Assembly: GCA_005790545.1 (NCBI GenBank) | Contig: SXUL01000077.1 | Coordinates: 51,057-115,056 of the forward strand | Reading direction: 5' to 3' | DNA: 64,000 nt | DNA from: Planctomycetia bacterium | Lineage (GTDB): Bacteria; Planctomycetota; GCA-002687715 | Shown here: positions 16,427-24,189 of the stretch, one piece after another | How positions within the stretch are numbered: the first letter of the stretch is position 1 | Layout of the letters: each line of letters begins with the position of its first letter | Made by a program: the position numbers and the translations under genes | Notes under the pieces: model-generated | Database searches by the model: none | What the model was told of the DNA's origin: nothing | Seen by the model: only the letters and a program-made list of their open reading frames with translations

Positions 16427-19069
16427 ATGCGAGTGCTCGTGAACAAGCAGAGCGGCATGGTGTGGTTCCTTCTCGTCCTGACCTGTGTGGTTGCTGCGTG
16501 CACCACTCCGGCAGATGAACCCACCGCAGCTGCACCCGTTGAGACCACGGTCGCACCGGAAGCGGTTGCAGCCAGCAGCACGACGGCACCTGAAGTGGTG
16601 GTGAATGTGGGTGCGCCCGTTGAGGCGGCGGCACCCCAGGATCAGGAACCGAGCCTGCAGGATCTCGCGGCGCGCCAACGCGCGCTCGCGGAGCGGGCAC
16701 GTGCCATCGCAGCCGATCACATCGCCTCGGGCAAGAGCCTGCTGGAAGCCGGTCGTGCCCGCGATGCGCTGCAGTCGTTTGCCTCAGCGCTGCGCGCGGA
16801 TCCTTCCAACAAGGAAGCGCAGGATCTGTGGAGCCGGGTCTCCGGCTTGATCGGTGAGCCTGGCACGGCAGCCGTCCCGGCCGCGCGCGACGTGTGGAAC
16901 GAAGCTCTCGTTCGCCGTCAGCAGGCTGGGATGGTCGTGCAGGAAGCGCTCGGGCGTGCCAAGGTTGCGGCCGAGGCCGGACAGCACGGCGATGCGGTGC
17001 AGCACCTCCGGAATGCCCTGGTCATCGTCTCGGCGAACCCCGCCCTCGACGGTGTGCCCAATGCGGATCAGCTCCGCGGCATGGTCGCAGCCGCCGAAGG
17101 CGCAGCAGAAGCTGCCCGCCGTGAAGGCGAAGCTGCCCGCCTGAAGGAAATCGAGAGCATCAATCAGGCCCGCGATGCTGAAGAACGCAAGAAGCTCGAA
17201 GTGCAGATGCGCAGACTCTGGGACGAAGCGACGGCAGCGTTCGAGCGCGAACGCTTCGAAGACTGCGAGAAGTTCTGCGACGATCTCCTGGACCGCGATC
17301 CGGCCTTCAAGGCCGCCCACGAACTGAAGGCCGCTGCGGCCGCTGCCCGCCACTCGAAGGCGGACATGGACAACATCACGCGCCACCGTGCGGAGTGGCA
17401 GCGCGCCCTCGACGAGGTGAAGAGTCTCGCCATGCCGTTCACGAAGGTCGCGACCTTCCCGGATGCGGCCCGCTGGCGCGAGATCTCTGCGCGCGGCCCC
17501 ATCAGCCTTTCCCGCGAGTCGGAGTCTGCAACCGAAGCGGATCAGGCTGTGAAGGCGACCCTCGAAGGCACGATGCTCTCGAGCGTTGACTGGACGGACA
17601 AGAACATCGACGACGCCGTGCGTTTCCTCCGCAACAACACCGGCGTGAACTTCGTGATCACCGGCGCGGTGGACGAAGCCATGCCGCGCGCCGAGCGCAT
17701 CCTCAACCTCAAGCTCGATGACATTTCCGCTTGGGCGACGCTCCGCCACATGACCAACGCCCTCACCCTCGAGTTCCTCATCGAGGACGGCATGGTGAAG
17801 ATCACCACCAAGGAACAGCTCAGGAAGCGCAAGGTCAGCGAGTTCTATGACGTGCGCGACCTCACCGCGAAGGTGAACAACTTCCCGGGCATCGAGCTCA
17901 ACCTCAACCCCTCCGGATTCACTCAGTCCGCGGGTGGCGAGGAAGAAGCGGATGCCACGGACGAGAACCGAGTGGTGGAAGTGGATCGCCTGCGCGAACT
18001 CATCCAGGCATCGGTGGACCCGACCTCTTGGACGGAAGACGCCGAGAACACCATTGTGGACAAGTCGGGCACGCTGGTGGTGCGCCAAACGCCGGAGAAT
18101 CAGCGCCTGATCCGTGCGTTCCTTGCGGATCTCCGCAAGTACTCGGGCATTCAGGTTCAGATCGAGAGCCGCTTCCTCGCTGTGGAGAACAACTTCCTCC
18201 AGGACGTGGGTGTGGATCTGCGTGGCCTCGGTGACAACACCGGCGGACAGGGCGTTCCCGGTCTCGGACCGAATCGGACCTTCGATGATTTCGGTCTGAC
18301 GGGGACGAACCTTCCCATCGGCACCGACACCTCATCCGGCGCCTTCTACCAGTTCGGTGGCGGCAACGGCGACGTGCGCGGCCGCACCCAGAACCTCTTC
18401 GATCAGGCCCTCGGCGATTCGTCCACCATTGATGGCAGCGGTGGCATGTCGCTCCAGTGGACCTACCTCGACGATGCCCAGCTCGAGGCAATCCTGCGCG
18501 CGGTCCAGAAGTACGACCGTGTCAACACGGTGAACGCACCCACGCTGCTCGTCTACAACACGCAGCGCGCAAACCTCGAAGTGACGCGCCAAGAGGCCTA
18601 CATCAAGGACTACGACGTCGAGATCGCTCAGGCATCCGTCGTCGCCGACCCGGTGGTGGACATCGTGCGCGAAGGCGTCGTTCTCGACGTGCGCCCCATC
18701 GTCAGCAACGACCGCCGCTTCGTGACCCTCGAGCTGCGCCCGACCGTGGCGACTCTCGTGCGCCCCATGCGTCAGTTCTCCTCGCCGCTCGCCATCGGAA
18801 CGCCGGTGCTTATCGACATGCCCGAACTGCGCAAGGAGTCGCTCAAGACGACGGTTGTGGTGCCTGACGGCGGCACGATCCTTCTCGGCGGTCTCAAGTA
18901 CTACGTCGAGCAAGACATGACTTCGGGGCTGCCGGTGCTCTCCGACATCCCGATCCTCAGCTTCTTCTTCTCCCACAAGGGCAAGTCCACGGTGATGAAG
19001 GACCTCATCATCATGCTGCGCGTGCAGATCATCATCCTCGAGGAGATGGAACCCGCCGGCAACGGCTGA
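16427..19069 (+). CDS. Secretin A: TPR-containing GspD/PilQ-family outer-membrane lipoprotein
   Basis: An 880-residue secretin, the ring-forming outer-membrane channel of type II secretion and type IV pilus systems. A lipoprotein signal ends VVAAC (Cys25). An Ala/Pro/Thr-rich linker leads to TPR-like and coiled-coil helices (about residues 75-340), then periplasmic N-domains, with FLRNNTGVNFVITGAVDEAM and KLDDISAWATLRHM matching the secretin and TonB short N-terminal pattern. The secretin core fills the last 300 residues and closes with VPDGGTILLGGLKYY and SGLPVLSDIPILSFFFS, the conserved gate/barrel motif. It is paralogous to the secretin at 26254. A perfect hairpin terminator follows. Confidence 0.92.
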   Translation: MRVLVNKQSGMVWFLLVLTCVVAACTTPADEPTAAAPVETTVAPEAVAASSTTAPEVVVNVGAPVEAAAPQDQEPSLQDLAARQRALAERARAIAADHIASGKSLLEAGRARDALQSFASALRADPSNKEAQDLWSRVSGLIGEPGTAAVPAARDVWNEALVRRQQAGMVVQEALGRAKVAAEAGQHGDAVQHLRNALVIVSANPALDGVPNADQLRGMVAAAEGAAEAARREGEAARLKEIESINQARDAEERKKLEVQMRRLWDEATAAFERERFEDCEKFCDDLLDRDPAFKAAHELKAAAAAARHSKADMDNITRHRAEWQRALDEVKSLAMPFTKVATFPDAARWREISARGPISLSRESESATEADQAVKATLEGTMLSSVDWTDKNIDDAVRFLRNNTGVNFVITGAVDEAMPRAERILNLKLDDISAWATLRHMTNALTLEFLIEDGMVKITTKEQLRKRKVSEFYDVRDLTAKVNNFPGIELNLNPSGFTQSAGGEEEADATDENRVVEVDRLRELIQASVDPTSWTEDAENTIVDKSGTLVVRQTPENQRLIRAFLADLRKYSGIQVQIESRFLAVENNFLQDVGVDLRGLGDNTGGQGVPGLGPNRTFDDFGLTGTNLPIGTDTSSGAFYQFGGGNGDVRGRTQNLFDQALGDSSTIDGSGGMSLQWTYLDDAQLEAILRAVQKYDRVNTVNAPTLLVYNTQRANLEVTRQEAYIKDYDVEIAQASVVADPVVDIVREGVVLDVRPIVSNDRRFVTLELRPTVATLVRPMRQFSSPLAIGTPVLIDMPELRKESLKTTVVVPDGGTILLGGLKYYVEQDMTSGLPVLSDIPILSFFFSHKGKSTVMKDLIIMLRVQIIILEEMEPAGNG

Positions 19070-19086
19070 TTCCCTTCGCGGAAGCT

Positions 19087-19119
19087 GAAGCCCGCGCGGC
19101 ATCCCGCCGCGCGGGCTTC
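19087..19119 (+). terminator. Strong hairpin terminator after secretin A
   Basis: A perfect 14-bp inverted repeat, GAAGCCCGCGCGGC (19087-19100) and its complement (19106-19119), with a 5-base loop, is followed by TGTCGTTTTC. It separates secretin A from the following genes. Confidence 0.75.
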
Positions 19120-19146
19120 TGTCGTTTTCGGTGAGCTGCCTATCAT

Positions 19147-21378
19147 GTGTGGGTGCTGAGAGCCTGCCTCACACTCTTCATCGTTGCCGGGGCCTTGCTG
19201 GCCCAGGATGCGGCTGCGTTTGCGCGTGCTCTCTGTCAGCACGGGTACTCGGACCTCGCGTACGGCGTGGCCGAGTCTGTTCTTCTGGACGGACGCATGC
19301 CTGCGACAGAGCGCGTGGCGGCAGCCGAGGTGCTTTTCGAATTGGCCTCGCGCGCGAGTCGGCGCGGTGATGACGGTGCACTCCAGCGCTTGAGCGCGCT
19401 CCTTCCGCGCAGTTCCGAAGGAGTGCAAGCGCAAGATCCGGTCGAGGGGGTGCGTTTTCTGCTGGTCGAGGCCTTGGTGTGGCGCCTGGATGCGGAGGCA
19501 CGGCTCCGTGCTGCGGAATCGATCCTCGCGGGAGAATCGACGCGAGTTCTTGCCCGCAGGGATGCACGTGAACTGCAGGAATCCGTGTTCGCACTCGAAG
19601 CACGCCTCGCGCGCGTGCCCAATGCCACCGATGCGCGGCGCGAAGCGCGGAAGTCGGCGAGCGTGGCGGAACTGCGACTGTGCCTGCTGGGCATGCGCGT
19701 GCAGGATCTTGAGGAGGGCCGAGGTCTCCCGCCTTCCGAGCTCGTGGCGCGCATTGAGGGACTCTTGCTGGATCTTCCGGAAGCGGGGAGCGCATTCCGG
19801 CGCATCTACCTCGATGGGTTGCTGCTGCTGGCGCGCACGGATCTGGCGAGTGGCCGCGTGGAGTCCGCATTCACGGCAGCGCGCGAAGTGTTGCAGCTTC
19901 TGGAGCTGAATGCCACCGCGAACAGCACAACCATGGGGCTCGCAGAACGGGCGACTCTCGTCTTGCTGAGCGCTGGAATGCGCGCGCCAGCTCTTGTGGC
20001 GGAGGCACGTCATGCGGCAGCGAGAGTTCTCGCAGCACCAGCCGGGATTTGGCGCGGAGAACTCCTGATGGCGGCGGGCGACGCGGCCCTGCTCGTTGCC
20101 GACGAACCCGTGGCGGGGCAGTGTTTCTGCGCCGCCCTTGGCCATGAAGGCGTGCGTGCTCTCGCGTTGCGCCGGGTCTTGGAACGGGAGGACTCGACGC
20201 TGCCAGATGCCGCGTTGCAGAAGGTCCTTGCGCAGGATTCTCTGCACTGGCCAGCGCTCCGTGAGCCTGTCCTTGCATTGCTCGGTCGAGCGCGGCACGC
20301 GACGACGGATGCGGCTCACCGACTTCGACTCGATCGGTGGCTGGCCGAGCTGTTTCTCGCGGCGGGCGACCCGGACTCCTCGGCACGGCACGCCTTGTTG
20401 GCGGCCGAGGTGCTGCGGGCATCGGAGCCGGAGGAGGCGAGAAAACTCACGCGTTTTGCTCGTTCACTCTCGGCTTGGACCGGTCCCCGCATGCGTCTGC
20501 TGGCGGAGGATCTCTCGCGCGGACTCGGATTGGATGCCGCATTGAACGTTGCGGCGGACACCAAGCGGGATGTTCTCGCCGACCTCGCCACACGCTGCGA
20601 TGCGGCTCTCGCAGCGAAGAACTTGGACCTCGCGGCGCGGCTCTTCCGCAGCCTCGAACGCGAGGGTGCGGAGCGAGTGGTTCTGCTCGCGGGACAGCGG
20701 AGCCTCGCGACGCTGGCGCTGGAGCTTTTCATGGCGGCGCCGGCGGAGGAGCGCGATGGAGCACGCACGGAACTCCTGAAGCTGGCGCTGCCGGCCATTG
20801 CCACAGGAGCGGCGGCTGATTTTCAGGCGCGACTCATCGTGCAGCTTGTGGCTGAGCGGGAAGTGGTTGCTGCGCGCCTCTGCCTGCCTCAGGATGAGTC
20901 GGCGGGATCTCCTGAACTCGCAGAGGCCGCATTCATTGCGAGCATGGAGTGCGCAAGCGGGTGTTCCTCCGAAGCCGAGGTGGCGACAGTTTTCATTGAT
21001 GCGGTGCGTTGGCATGCGCGTCTCGGCCCGGAAAGCCCCGGGTTTCTTCTGCGCCGCCGCCGGGCAGAAGCGCTCTTCACAGGGGGCATCCTGATTCGTC
21101 CCGCAACCGGATTCGTGGTGACTCACGCGCAGGGCGCGCAGGAACGGGCAGCGAACCTCTGGGCCGCGCTGCTGGCAGGAACTGATCCCGACAGTCCTCT
21201 CGCATGGGAGGCCCGCTGGTACCACCTTCACTTCATGTTGCTCTCCTCCGTCCGGGATGCGTCGGCGGTGGAGTGTGTGGGGAAGGAACTCTCACGTCTC
21301 GCCATACTCACCGGTGGACGTTTTGATGAGGGAGCATGGGAACAGGCCTTCATCTGGCTGAAGGCGCGGCTGCCATGA
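19147..21378 (+). CDS. Large secreted helical-repeat protein, function unknown
   Basis: A 743-residue protein with a signal peptide (VWVLRACLTLFIVAGALLAQ, then a probable cleavage site). The rest is almost wholly helical and Ala/Leu/Arg-rich with a periodicity like TPR or related repeats (for example RLDRWLAELFLAAGDPDSSARHA), but I can assign no family. Start choice is open: GTG 19147 lacks a good Shine-Dalgarno sequence, while GTG 19153 lies six bases after TATCAT (19141-19146), so a leaderless start is possible. It overlaps the next gene by ATGA and begins an operon running to the ExbD genes. Confidence 0.7.
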   Translation: MWVLRACLTLFIVAGALLAQDAAAFARALCQHGYSDLAYGVAESVLLDGRMPATERVAAAEVLFELASRASRRGDDGALQRLSALLPRSSEGVQAQDPVEGVRFLLVEALVWRLDAEARLRAAESILAGESTRVLARRDARELQESVFALEARLARVPNATDARREARKSASVAELRLCLLGMRVQDLEEGRGLPPSELVARIEGLLLDLPEAGSAFRRIYLDGLLLLARTDLASGRVESAFTAAREVLQLLELNATANSTTMGLAERATLVLLSAGMRAPALVAEARHAAARVLAAPAGIWRGELLMAAGDAALLVADEPVAGQCFCAALGHEGVRALALRRVLEREDSTLPDAALQKVLAQDSLHWPALREPVLALLGRARHATTDAAHRLRLDRWLAELFLAAGDPDSSARHALLAAEVLRASEPEEARKLTRFARSLSAWTGPRMRLLAEDLSRGLGLDAALNVAADTKRDVLADLATRCDAALAAKNLDLAARLFRSLEREGAERVVLLAGQRSLATLALELFMAAPAEERDGARTELLKLALPAIATGAAADFQARLIVQLVAEREVVAARLCLPQDESAGSPELAEAAFIASMECASGCSSEAEVATVFIDAVRWHARLGPESPGFLLRRRRAEALFTGGILIRPATGFVVTHAQGAQERAANLWAALLAGTDPDSPLAWEARWYHLHFMLLSSVRDASAVECVGKELSRLAILTGGRFDEGAWEQAFIWLKARLP

Positions 21379-22394
21379 AAGCGCTGGCTCTGCTGTTGTG
21401 CATCGCTCTGCCGCTGGCAGCGCAGGATTTGTTTCTGCTGGCTGAAGGGGGACTCGTTGCGGGACGCGTGGAGTGGACGCACTCACGCGCATTCCTGTTT
21501 GTGGGGGGAAGTCCCGCGCGCTCCATCGCGCGTGGAACGGTGCTCGCCGCACTTCCAGGCAGCGCCGATGCCGCTTGGCGCACGGCGTTCGCGCGTTTCC
21601 GTGAGGGGCGTCTCGAGAGTGCTCTTGAGCACGCAGTGCCAGCGGATTTCGCGGTCCGCAGCATGGACCTTCCGCTGGAGCGGCTGCACCTCATCGGCCG
21701 CCTTGCACTGGCGCTGGGGCGCGGCGACCTTCTCGAGCGGATCGCAGCGCGTTCGTTTCCGACGGAGAAGGGACCGCTCGCGCTTGATCTTCTTCACTGG
21801 CGCCTCGCACACTGGATGCTGGAGGGCTCCGCGCAACGCGCGGCTGCGGAGGTGCTGTCTGTCGAACAGGCTGTCGCTCTCCGCGAGCTCGATGAGGAGG
21901 AGCGCTCCGCGCTGGTCCTTGCATGCTCACGAGCTCTGCGTCTCGCAGGTGCGCACGCTGAGGCTTCCCGGAGGCTGAAGCCACTGCTCTTGGCTGCGGA
22001 GACGGAGCGTTGGGAGGACCGGCGGCGCCTTGAACTCTTCGTCGAGGCGCAGCGTCAGGCTCGTGACCTTGCGAGCGAAATGCGGTCGCACAAGCGGCTC
22101 GTCACGCTGCGCACAGCGGAAGCGCTCGCCATGCTGGATGTCCTGGAAGCGGAGCGCCTTCTCGAGCAGGACCAGCCAGAGGAGGCCATCGGGACGCTTT
22201 CTTGGCGGCAATTCGAGGGGCCTGCAACTCCCGTGCTGCGGCTGGCACTCGCCCGGGCGCGCTGGGTCGTCGGCATGGCGGGCGACGAACTCCGTCTCGC
22301 GGGAGCACGAGCGCAACTTTGCGAACTGTCGCTCCTCGGTGAAGATCCGGTGGTGGCCGCTACGGCCCGTCGCCTGCTTGCCGGCCGCTACTGA
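21375..22394 (+). CDS. Secreted helical protein, function unknown
   Basis: A 339-residue protein starting at ATG 21375 with a signal peptide (MKALALLLCIALPLAAQ). The first 60 mature residues contain a short strand-rich motif (LLAEGGLVAGRVEWTHSRAFLF); the remainder is helical and TPR-like (EAERLLEQDQPEEAIGTL). It overlaps the preceding gene by ATGA and is followed 11 bases later by the ExbB-like gene. With its upstream neighbour it probably forms a periplasmic pair serving the proton-channel complex; that is inference from the operon only. Confidence 0.65.
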   Translation: MKALALLLCIALPLAAQDLFLLAEGGLVAGRVEWTHSRAFLFVGGSPARSIARGTVLAALPGSADAAWRTAFARFREGRLESALEHAVPADFAVRSMDLPLERLHLIGRLALALGRGDLLERIAARSFPTEKGPLALDLLHWRLAHWMLEGSAQRAAAEVLSVEQAVALRELDEEERSALVLACSRALRLAGAHAEASRRLKPLLLAAETERWEDRRRLELFVEAQRQARDLASEMRSHKRLVTLRTAEALAMLDVLEAERLLEQDQPEEAIGTLSWRQFEGPATPVLRLALARARWVVGMAGDELRLAGARAQLCELSLLGEDPVVAATARRLLAGRY

Positions 22395-22405
22395 AGGAGT
22401 TCGAG

Positions 22406-23095
22406 ATGCCCTGTTGTCTTGCTGGCACAGATTCCGTTGCTCTCCTCACCGGCATGCTCGAACCGACCCCGGAACGCGAGGGGCTCGTCATGCTCATTCT
22501 GCGAGCGGGCGGGTTCTTCGGATGGGTGATCATTGCCTGTTCGGTGCTCGGGCTCGGACTCATGCTCGAGCACAGCCTCGCGCTGGCACGCAAGAAACTG
22601 CTGCCGCAGGATGAAGCGGAGCGCTTGCGGGAGCTCTTGGCCGCGGGGCAGGTGCAGGAGGCGCGTGATGCATGCAGCGGGCGGCGCGGCCTCGTCTCCG
22701 TCGCGGTGGGGGCTGCGCTCGCGCGCAGGAATCATGGGCGCGCGGCCATGGAAAGCGCCGCCAGTGAACGCCTTGAGGAAGAGAGTGTGCGCCTGCACGC
22801 GCGCATCGGCTGGGTGGCCTTGATCGCGAATCTCGCGCCGCTGCTCGGGTTGCTTGGCACGGTGAGCGGCATGCTGTGGAGCTTCGGGGTGATCGAGCAC
22901 ATGGCGAATCCGGCGCCGGCCGACCTCGCGGGTGGCATCAAGGAGGCTCTCGTCACCACGCTGCTCGGCCTCTCTGTGGCTGTGCCGCTCACGGTCGGCT
23001 GGTACTTCTTCCGCGATCGCATTACCGAACATGTGCTGGATGCCGGTCGCACTGCCGAGGAACTCCTCGAAGTGGTCGACACGGACGCCCCTTGA
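22406..23095 (+). CDS. MotA/TolQ/ExbB family proton channel protein
   Basis: A 229-residue member of the ExbB/TolQ family, which with ExbD/TolR uses the proton-motive force to energise envelope processes. Three membrane segments are seen: VIIACSVLGLGLMLEHSLAL (about residues 35-54), IANLAPLLGLLGTVSGML (about 140-157, the most conserved part, G-L-L-G-T-V-x-G-M) and LVTTLLGLSVAVPLTVGWYFF (about 188-208). A cytoplasmic helical loop lies between helices 1 and 2. A GGAG-like site precedes ATG 22406. The ExbD genes follow immediately, overlapping by TGATG. Confidence 0.9.
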   Translation: MPCCLAGTDSVALLTGMLEPTPEREGLVMLILRAGGFFGWVIIACSVLGLGLMLEHSLALARKKLLPQDEAERLRELLAAGQVQEARDACSGRRGLVSVAVGAALARRNHGRAAMESAASERLEEESVRLHARIGWVALIANLAPLLGLLGTVSGMLWSFGVIEHMANPAPADLAGGIKEALVTTLLGLSVAVPLTVGWYFFRDRITEHVLDAGRTAEELLEVVDTDAP

Positions 23096-23643
23096 TGCGT
23101 GCCATCGCGCCACCCGCTTTCCTTCCGGGGCCGAATATGACCCCGATGATCGACTGCGTTTTTCTGCTGATGATTTTCTTCATGGTCACCACGGATCTCG
23201 CTTCCTCGGGCACGCTGGAACTGCAACTGCCGCAAGCGGACGCAGCTACGCCGGACAAGGAAGAGGATCTGAAAGCGCTCATCAGCGTGGACGTGATCGA
23301 TCTTGCCCACCCACCGGCGGGCACGCCCGCGCTGGATCCGGAGCGTCCGCCCATCCTTCTGGAAGGGCGGCAGGTGGAGAGCCTTGAAGCGCTGCGTGTG
23401 GCCCTGCGGCGGAGGAGCGATCCGGTGAAGTTCCCGGATCTCACCCAACCTGTGCTTGCCGGCATCGGCCTCAGACCTTCCGCACGCCACCTGCGCATTC
23501 GTTGCGATCGCGTGCAGTTGTTTTCCTGGGTGAGCGCGATCATGGATCTGGCAGGTGTGCGCGGCGGCCCCAGCGAGAAGGACCAAAGCCCCCTCATTCG
23601 CCACATCGAGGTGGCCGTGCTGGAAGGACGCGGAGCACGATGA
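23095..23643 (+). CDS. ExbD/TolR family protein 1
   Basis: A 182-residue partner of the ExbB-like channel. The start at ATG 23095 shares one base with the upstream stop and places the membrane helix near the N-terminus: MTPMIDCVFLLMIFFMVTT (about residues 15-33), with the Asp of the P-x-I-D motif that carries protons in this family. The periplasmic domain is interrupted by an acidic insertion (TPDKEEDLKALISVDVIDL) and is longer than in typical ExbD. It overlaps the second ExbD-like gene by ATGA. Confidence 0.85.
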   Translation: MRAIAPPAFLPGPNMTPMIDCVFLLMIFFMVTTDLASSGTLELQLPQADAATPDKEEDLKALISVDVIDLAHPPAGTPALDPERPPILLEGRQVESLEALRVALRRRSDPVKFPDLTQPVLAGIGLRPSARHLRIRCDRVQLFSWVSAIMDLAGVRGGPSEKDQSPLIRHIEVAVLEGRGAR

Positions 23644-24176
23644 CGCGCCCCCATCTCGGCCTGCTTGTGCGCCGCCTCCAAGAAGGTGCTCCAGAAGTCT
23701 CCATCACGCCGCTCATCGACGTGGTGTTCCTGCTGCTCATCTTCTTCCTCTGTACGCTGCGCTTCCGGGCGACGGAGGGACGCATCGGTATCGAGTTGCC
23801 CGCAGAGCGCGGCGGCGCCGCGGCCGTCGTTGCTCTGCCAGAGGAACCTCTGCGTCTCGTGCTTCATGCTCCAGAGGCTGAAGTGGCTGCGTTTCCGGTC
23901 GCGCTCCAGCGTCGCGGTGCGAAGAGCACCTTCGGGAGCATCACAGGCATGTCCGCGTCAGAGGACGGTGCTCGCGAGTTCAATCTGGCGACGGAGCCTC
24001 CGGATCTCCTCCCGCGCTTCAGGTCCTGGCTTCACGAGCTCCGAGCCGCGAATCAGCCGCCACGGGCGCGCATTGAAGTGGAAGGTGCCGTCGCCCACGC
24101 CGCCGTGGTGGCCGTGATGAACGAACTTGTGAGCGCGGGCTTCAGGGATGTCCGCTTCACGCCGGTGCGCCGCTGA
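23640..24176 (+). CDS. ExbD/TolR family protein 2
   Basis: A 178-residue second ExbD-like protein with the helix VSITPLIDVVFLLLIFFLCTL (about residues 20-40) and the conserved Asp in PLIDVVF. A periplasmic domain ends in a small alpha/beta unit (AAVVAVMNELVSAGFRDVRF), the normal ExbD ending. The two ExbD paralogues may form a heterodimer inside one ExbB pentamer. No TonB-, TolA- or TolB-like gene is in the window. Confidence 0.88.
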   Translation: MTRPHLGLLVRRLQEGAPEVSITPLIDVVFLLLIFFLCTLRFRATEGRIGIELPAERGGAAAVVALPEEPLRLVLHAPEAEVAAFPVALQRRGAKSTFGSITGMSASEDGAREFNLATEPPDLLPRFRSWLHELRAANQPPRARIEVEGAVAHAAVVAVMNELVSAGFRDVRFTPVRR

Positions 24177-24189
24177 TAGCATCGCCGCG
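24177..24189 (+). promoter_or_regulatory. Candidate -10 box for a leaderless transcript
   Basis: TAGCAT (24177-24182) lies seven bases before the ATG of the sulfatase-like gene, so transcription could start at or next to the initiation codon. The same TAGCATCGC string sits at the same distance from ATG 11852. No convincing -35 box and no Shine-Dalgarno sequence are present. Confidence 0.25.
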
